Source: Biomphalaria glabrata (Eukaryota > Mollusca > Gastropoda > Planorbidae). Taken from it: a stretch of 64,000 nt of DNA. The notes under the pieces were generated by a model. It was not told the DNA's origin, did no database searches, and was given only the letters and a program-made list of their open reading frames with translations. Position numbers and translations under genes: made by a program. Below are positions 60,021 through 64,000 of the stretch, piece by piece (the stretch's first letter is position 1; each line of letters opens with the position of its first letter). The stretch is taken from positions 43,334,699 through 43,398,698 of the forward strand of contig NC_074718.1 in NCBI RefSeq assembly GCF_947242115.1, read 5' to 3'.

Positions 60021-60805
60021 GTGTACGCTCTAGAGTGAAGACTGAATAATCCAGTTTGTGCCGAATATCGCGAGCTTAAAAGAAATAAATGCTTCTTTTT
60101 CATTGGTCGAAAAAAAATGTTAAAATGTATAAAACATTTTTTTAAAATCTAAATCTAAAAAAAACAACAACAAAAAAACAAATATGTTCTCCTTTAACTT
60201 TAGATTCTATGTGTGATTAAATATTACTAGATATAGATATATTTTTTTAGTGTGCACATTAAAAAATCAGACACACACACACACACACTATTTGATTACG
60301 AAAAGTCTGCATTGGGCCCATACGGGTAAAACTTCACTATTCCAGTTAGGGATTTCCCCAATAGAACCCTAATTAATTTTTTTTTAAATCTTAATATTAC
60401 TTACAAAAAGGATTCAAAGCAACATTTAGCTTTAAGACGATTAATACTACATTTTAAAACATCATAATATTGTTTTTTATGTTATAATAAAGATTTCATC
60501 ATGTTGGTTCTGGCGTGATTGGGGAAATCCCACACCGGCACGAAAGCGGAAAGACGTTAACGGCCCAATAACTAAAATCCCACACCGATCCGTTAACGTT
60601 TTTATAGGGGCGATTGTAAGTAGGTCAATCTACCCAATGAAACCATATTACCCCAGACCGCGACAGAATGGTTTTGATGGGGCTATGTTTATAGGGTACC
60701 CTACGTGTCATCTTTCTGCCCTGCAGACTGTTTCAAGTTGTAGGACTAGTCAAACAAAGGAACATCTTTAGAACTCACCAACTTTGGTTTAGGTGCTGTA
60801 TACAC

Positions 60806-60807
<2 letters not shown>

Positions 60808-60898
<91 letters not shown>
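60808..60898. repeat. (AT)n microsatellite
   Basis: About 45 uninterrupted AT units. Confidence 0.98.
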
Positions 60899-60900
<2 letters not shown>

Positions 60901-61604
60901 AGTTATGACATTAATTTGTACGTTAAATGAGAAAATAGGAAGGATTTAATTACTGATTTTATGACACTGCAGCAAACAACAGAGTGAAAGACAGACAGTT
61001 TTACATTTTAGACAAGAATTCGAGAACGCTAAACAAAATCGAGGACATATCATTGACATATATATATCCTCCTTTTGCCCGACGTCTGCGTGCCGCCGTG
61101 GTAACCCCGAGAGTAGGGTGGCATATCTTTATTTACTTTATAAAGGGGGGGGGGAGGGGAGAAAACAAGTTCTAGAATCTAGAGGGTAGTAAATGTAGGC
61201 CTGTATAAGTATATAATTATTATAATCCTTTGAAAATATTTAAAATGGGAAGCTGTGTAAGAAGCTCTCTCAAGACAAAGAGTCAGAAACAAGAAATAAA
61301 AACAATTCGATTAAGAGAGTATAGACGAATCACCTTATTTGGCGCACAAGCCCGTAAGCGTGATGGTCGATATATAGTAATAGGGCCTATAGGGCCCCGC
61401 ATATGACACTCGCCAAGGGCCCCGTGCACTGCTATAAGGCATACATCACCTACTGTCCTGCGAGATTATATTCAACTCTGAAATACATCAGGAAAAACAT
61501 TTTTCATTGGTCGTTAGGAACTAACAACAATATAAAAAAAATTACAATTTTCAAGGAAGTATAGAGTTGAGATTAAATACAATGCATATTTGCAAAATTT
61601 ACAA

Positions 61605-61677
61605 GCCCGGCTAGCTCAGTCGGTAGAGCATGAGACTCTTAATCTCAGGGTCGTGGGTTCGAGCCCCACGTTGGGCG
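61605..61677 (+). tRNA. tRNA-Lys-CTT: tRNA-Lys (anticodon CUU)
   Basis: A 73-nt cloverleaf folds cleanly: acceptor GCCCGGC/GTTGGGC (two G-U pairs), D arm GCTC..GAGC, anticodon stem TGAGA/TCTCA with loop CTCTTAA, T arm GTGGG/CCCAC with TTCGAGC loop, discriminator G. Anticodon CTT reads AAG lysine codons. A-box TAGCTCAGTCGG and B-box GGTTCGAGCC are intact, there is no intron, and a T7 run follows as the pol III stop. From memory it equals the usual vertebrate tRNA-Lys(CUU), so it is under strong constraint and not a SINE head. Confidence 0.97.
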
Positions 61678-61686
61678 AATTTTTTG
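61678..61686 (+). terminator. pol III T-run terminator of tRNA-Lys
   Basis: AATTTTTTTG directly follows the discriminator base. Confidence 0.8.
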
Positions 61687-61891
61687 TATTTATTACTTTA
61701 TTTTCTTTTTTTTGTCTATATGTAATATCTAGTTCTGAATCTAGAATATATAGATTTATAATATTTATATTATTTACTAGTCTAGACTAGTCACTAGTGT
61801 CATTTTCTAGTCTAAACTAGTAGATCTAGAATACTAGATTCTATCTCCTTATATATATTTGTTTTTTAGGTCAGTGTAAAAAAAAAAAAAT

Positions 61892-61899
61892 ACTTCCGG
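61892..61899 (+). promoter_or_regulatory. ETS/NRF-2-like site upstream of neurochondrin
   Basis: ACTTCCGG 140 bp before the start codon, in a small CpG-containing patch without TATA box; typical of housekeeping promoters. Confidence 0.35.
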
Positions 61900-62038
61900 G
61901 TCGACAGTGTTTTGGTTGTGCTTCTCACGTTGCTATAAAACTGGTTATTTCTAAATTCTAAATCTATATCGAAGATGGTTACATTTACTTAGATCTAGGT
62001 CTAATTGAGATATACTATCAAAGTCGATTTACGAAAAG

Positions 62039-63452
62039 ATGTATGCTGCTCACGTAAAAAAGTCCAAAACAGAAGAATCGAAATCAGTTTTAGAAAAATG
62101 TGTGAATGATTTCAGAAGTGCTGAAACTGATAGTGAACGGTTTTCTAATATTCTTGAGGTAAATCTAAACTCTAACTCAACTAACTGATCAAATTATCAA
62201 TCATTGAATTATTGAATTCAATGATCCAACCAGGCAAAACTCTAAGTTACTCTAACTTTTAGTTTAGTAGATCTAGATTATTCTAGATTCTCTTCTTATT
62301 ATCTATATTAATTATTATAGTTATATAAGTTATAGTATAGAATCTAAAAGATAAGTAGTAAGTAGATCTAGATCTATATAGATCTAGATCTAGATCTAAA
62401 ATCTAATTCTAGTAAATCTAGTATATATTCAATTCATAGTGACATATGACATACTCACATAGTCATGGTGATATCTATAAATGCACTAGAGTGTCACTAG
62501 TTCACTAGAGCTAGAGGTGACTAGACTTTATTACTTTATTTATTATGTCATATCTATATATTAATATTATAGGCAATATAATATTATAATATATATAGGA
62601 TAGAAAAGCAGTGCCAGTGTGATTCTTCTTTTTTGAAGTAATGTAGACTTGTAATTTATAAGACAAAATAAGAATCTAAATTCTAGATAGTTGACTAGAT
62701 TCTCATGGTGTGAAGCTGTGAGTCTCGGAGTCTAAAGATTTGATGCAAGAGGAGTGGCTAGCGTGAAAGAGCGTCAAACCAACAAAAAGCTGAGAAAAGA
62801 AGCAGGCCTTTATCTATCTGCACTGATCAAACTTACCCAGTCACAAAACAGAATATTTCACTATTTGTTAATTTTTATTTCTCCTTATTTAAGTCAAGAC
62901 AAGACTAGACTATTTAGCTCATTTGTATTCTACTATTTATTTATTCACATAAAATCTTTTTAACACACACATTAACAATCTATTATAAAAGAAACATTCT
63001 GCCTTGTTTAATGTTTACAGATTGCATGCCATGTCAGAGATAGTCATTTCACAGAAGAAGACCAGAGAAAAGTCCTTGAGATTGTTGGGATCTCTTTTCT
63101 TGCCAGACTTTTAAACACAAGTTTGTACTATGATACATGTAAGATATGTTTGATGAATAATTTACTTGTATATTTATTAAAATAAAGTCAACAGAAAACT
63201 CATTTAAAAGGATAATGTTCATTGATAAGTCATTAAAGCAAATGATATTCTCATTATAAGTAACAAATATTTTACTAATATTTCAACCAAGATTGTATCA
63301 GCATCATTGAAAAATACAAAATCAAATTATTTTATTTATTTTTTATTCATTTTTTTAAACTTTCTTTTTCAGCATCCGAAACATATCCTCCTAATTTTTA
63401 CAAGATGATTGCTTTGAGTGTATTCTCATCTTTATCTATTGATCCATTTGTG
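62039..63452 (+). CDS. NCDN: neurochondrin, N-terminal exons
   Basis: Neurochondrin is a cytosolic, neuron-enriched ARM-like protein that modulates mGluR5 and CaMKII signalling in vertebrates. Exons 62039-62158, 63021-63138 and 63373-63452 join in phase (120+118+80 nt) and the gene runs past the window; the family has about 700-730 residues, so only about 106 are here. Seen: SVLEKCVNDFRSAETDSERF, matching the CLQxLxxAxDExERFAALLL opening; FTEEDQRKVLEIVGISFLAR LL, matching RRIFDAVGFTFPNRLL; then PPNFYKMIALSVFSSLSIDP. The ATG at 62039 is the first in frame near the CpG patch. tRNA-Lys lies 360 bp upstream on the same strand. Confidence 0.85.
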
Positions 63453-64000
63453 GTAAGACTTGTGGAGAGTCTAAATATTTTGTTCTTGTTTGCCTAATAA
63501 TTGTGAAAATTACAGTGTTGACTTGAATATCTAGAGCTTTGATTTTTATTTTGAAATAATTTTTATGTTGAAATTATAAAGTGTGTGATTCTCTTTTTAT
63601 TATCAAATAACTTTAAACATTACCTCATTAGGTGCATCTATATATATAATTCTCTTCATGGCTCAAGAGTTTGGACAAGACTCTTTTATTTCTGCAAGTC
63701 GGACTAGAGTTACCCTATGAAACAAAAAAAGGGGGGGGGAACAAGTAGTATTCACCTGTCACAAAATAGCAGGGCCAGACTTAACTGTTGTGACCAAGAA
63801 GTCATGGAAAGATCACTCTTTTTTATTTCTATTTTTATATCCCAAATGTTTCAATCTATCTATGAGTATTGTTGACCTCATTAGTTTGAGACGTGAGAAG
63901 CTTCTTTCACTAGATTCCACAATTACGGGTATTGCATAATTTCATTTTTTTTTAATCGCGCGTAGGATTGGCGTTTTCCATATTGAATGACACCCAAAAA
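63453..64000 (+). other. neurochondrin intron, window end
   Basis: No exon seen. 63.6-63.98 kb looks like a dispersed repeat (G9 run at 63731, GTTACCCTATGAAAC). Confidence 0.4.

Larger units (their letters stand above)
55371..60697. mobile_element. possible 5.3-kb inverted-repeat element
   Basis: Left end TATAAACATGCCCATTACG; right end reads GGGGCTATGTTTATA, so both share TATAAACAT(A)GCCC as an inverted repeat. Beneath both ends lie GC-richer blocks rich in CCCTAATT/TTAGGG and CCC..AATNNNGCCC. Inside are an 82-bp tandem array (55.62-56.0 kb), the minus-strand exons at 56.5-57.9 kb and AT-rich islands. The short shared ends make this a proposal. The pogo-like element would have inserted at its very edge. 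Confidence 0.35.

Overview
This is a stretch of an intron-rich, AT-rich animal nuclear genome. Short exons with GT-AG borders, mollusc-like transposon remains, several tRNA-derived SINE families and long islands dense in TCTAGA/AGATCT point to a pulmonate (planorbid-like) snail. The gene content is safe; the taxon is an inference from repeat style.

Layout. (1) 1-14,891, plus: 3' half of a Fat-like (FAT1/2/3 type) protocadherin, running from the end of the extracellular region through EGF and laminin-G domains, the membrane segment and the whole cytoplasmic tail; its likely 3' UTR reaches about 18.5 kb. (2) 31,171-20,492, minus: a complete male-specific-lethal 3 (MSL3) homologue in 12 exons (chromodomain plus MRG domain), tail-to-tail with the cadherin. 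(3) 32,621-36,560, plus: dCMP deaminase, head-to-head with MSL3, whose last exon adds about 145 residues ending in a predicted membrane anchor. (4) 38,296-38,388, minus: a lone terminal coding exon of an unidentified gene. (5) 42,525-47,642, plus: COMMD5, six exons. (6) 56,532-57,925, minus: terminal exons of an unidentified spliced gene, one of them duplicated. (7) 61,605-61,677: tRNA-Lys(CUU). (8) 62,039 to the window end, plus: first three exons of neurochondrin.

The space between is mobile DNA: at least a dozen decayed LINE 3' ends (several families), three SINE families, one solo LTR (48,775-49,327), a C-rich short inverted-repeat element (41,014-41,615), a pogo-like DNA transposon (52,732-55,372) carrying a nested foldback element and an exact 369-bp tandem duplication, and a possible 5.3-kb inverted-repeat element right beside it (55,371-60,697). 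There are also minisatellites and AT repeats. The host genes are unrelated in pathway (planar polarity/adhesion, chromatin reading, nucleotide metabolism, COMMD/Commander trafficking, neuronal signalling). Their pairings (convergent Fat-like/MSL3, divergent MSL3/dCMP deaminase) are positional only.
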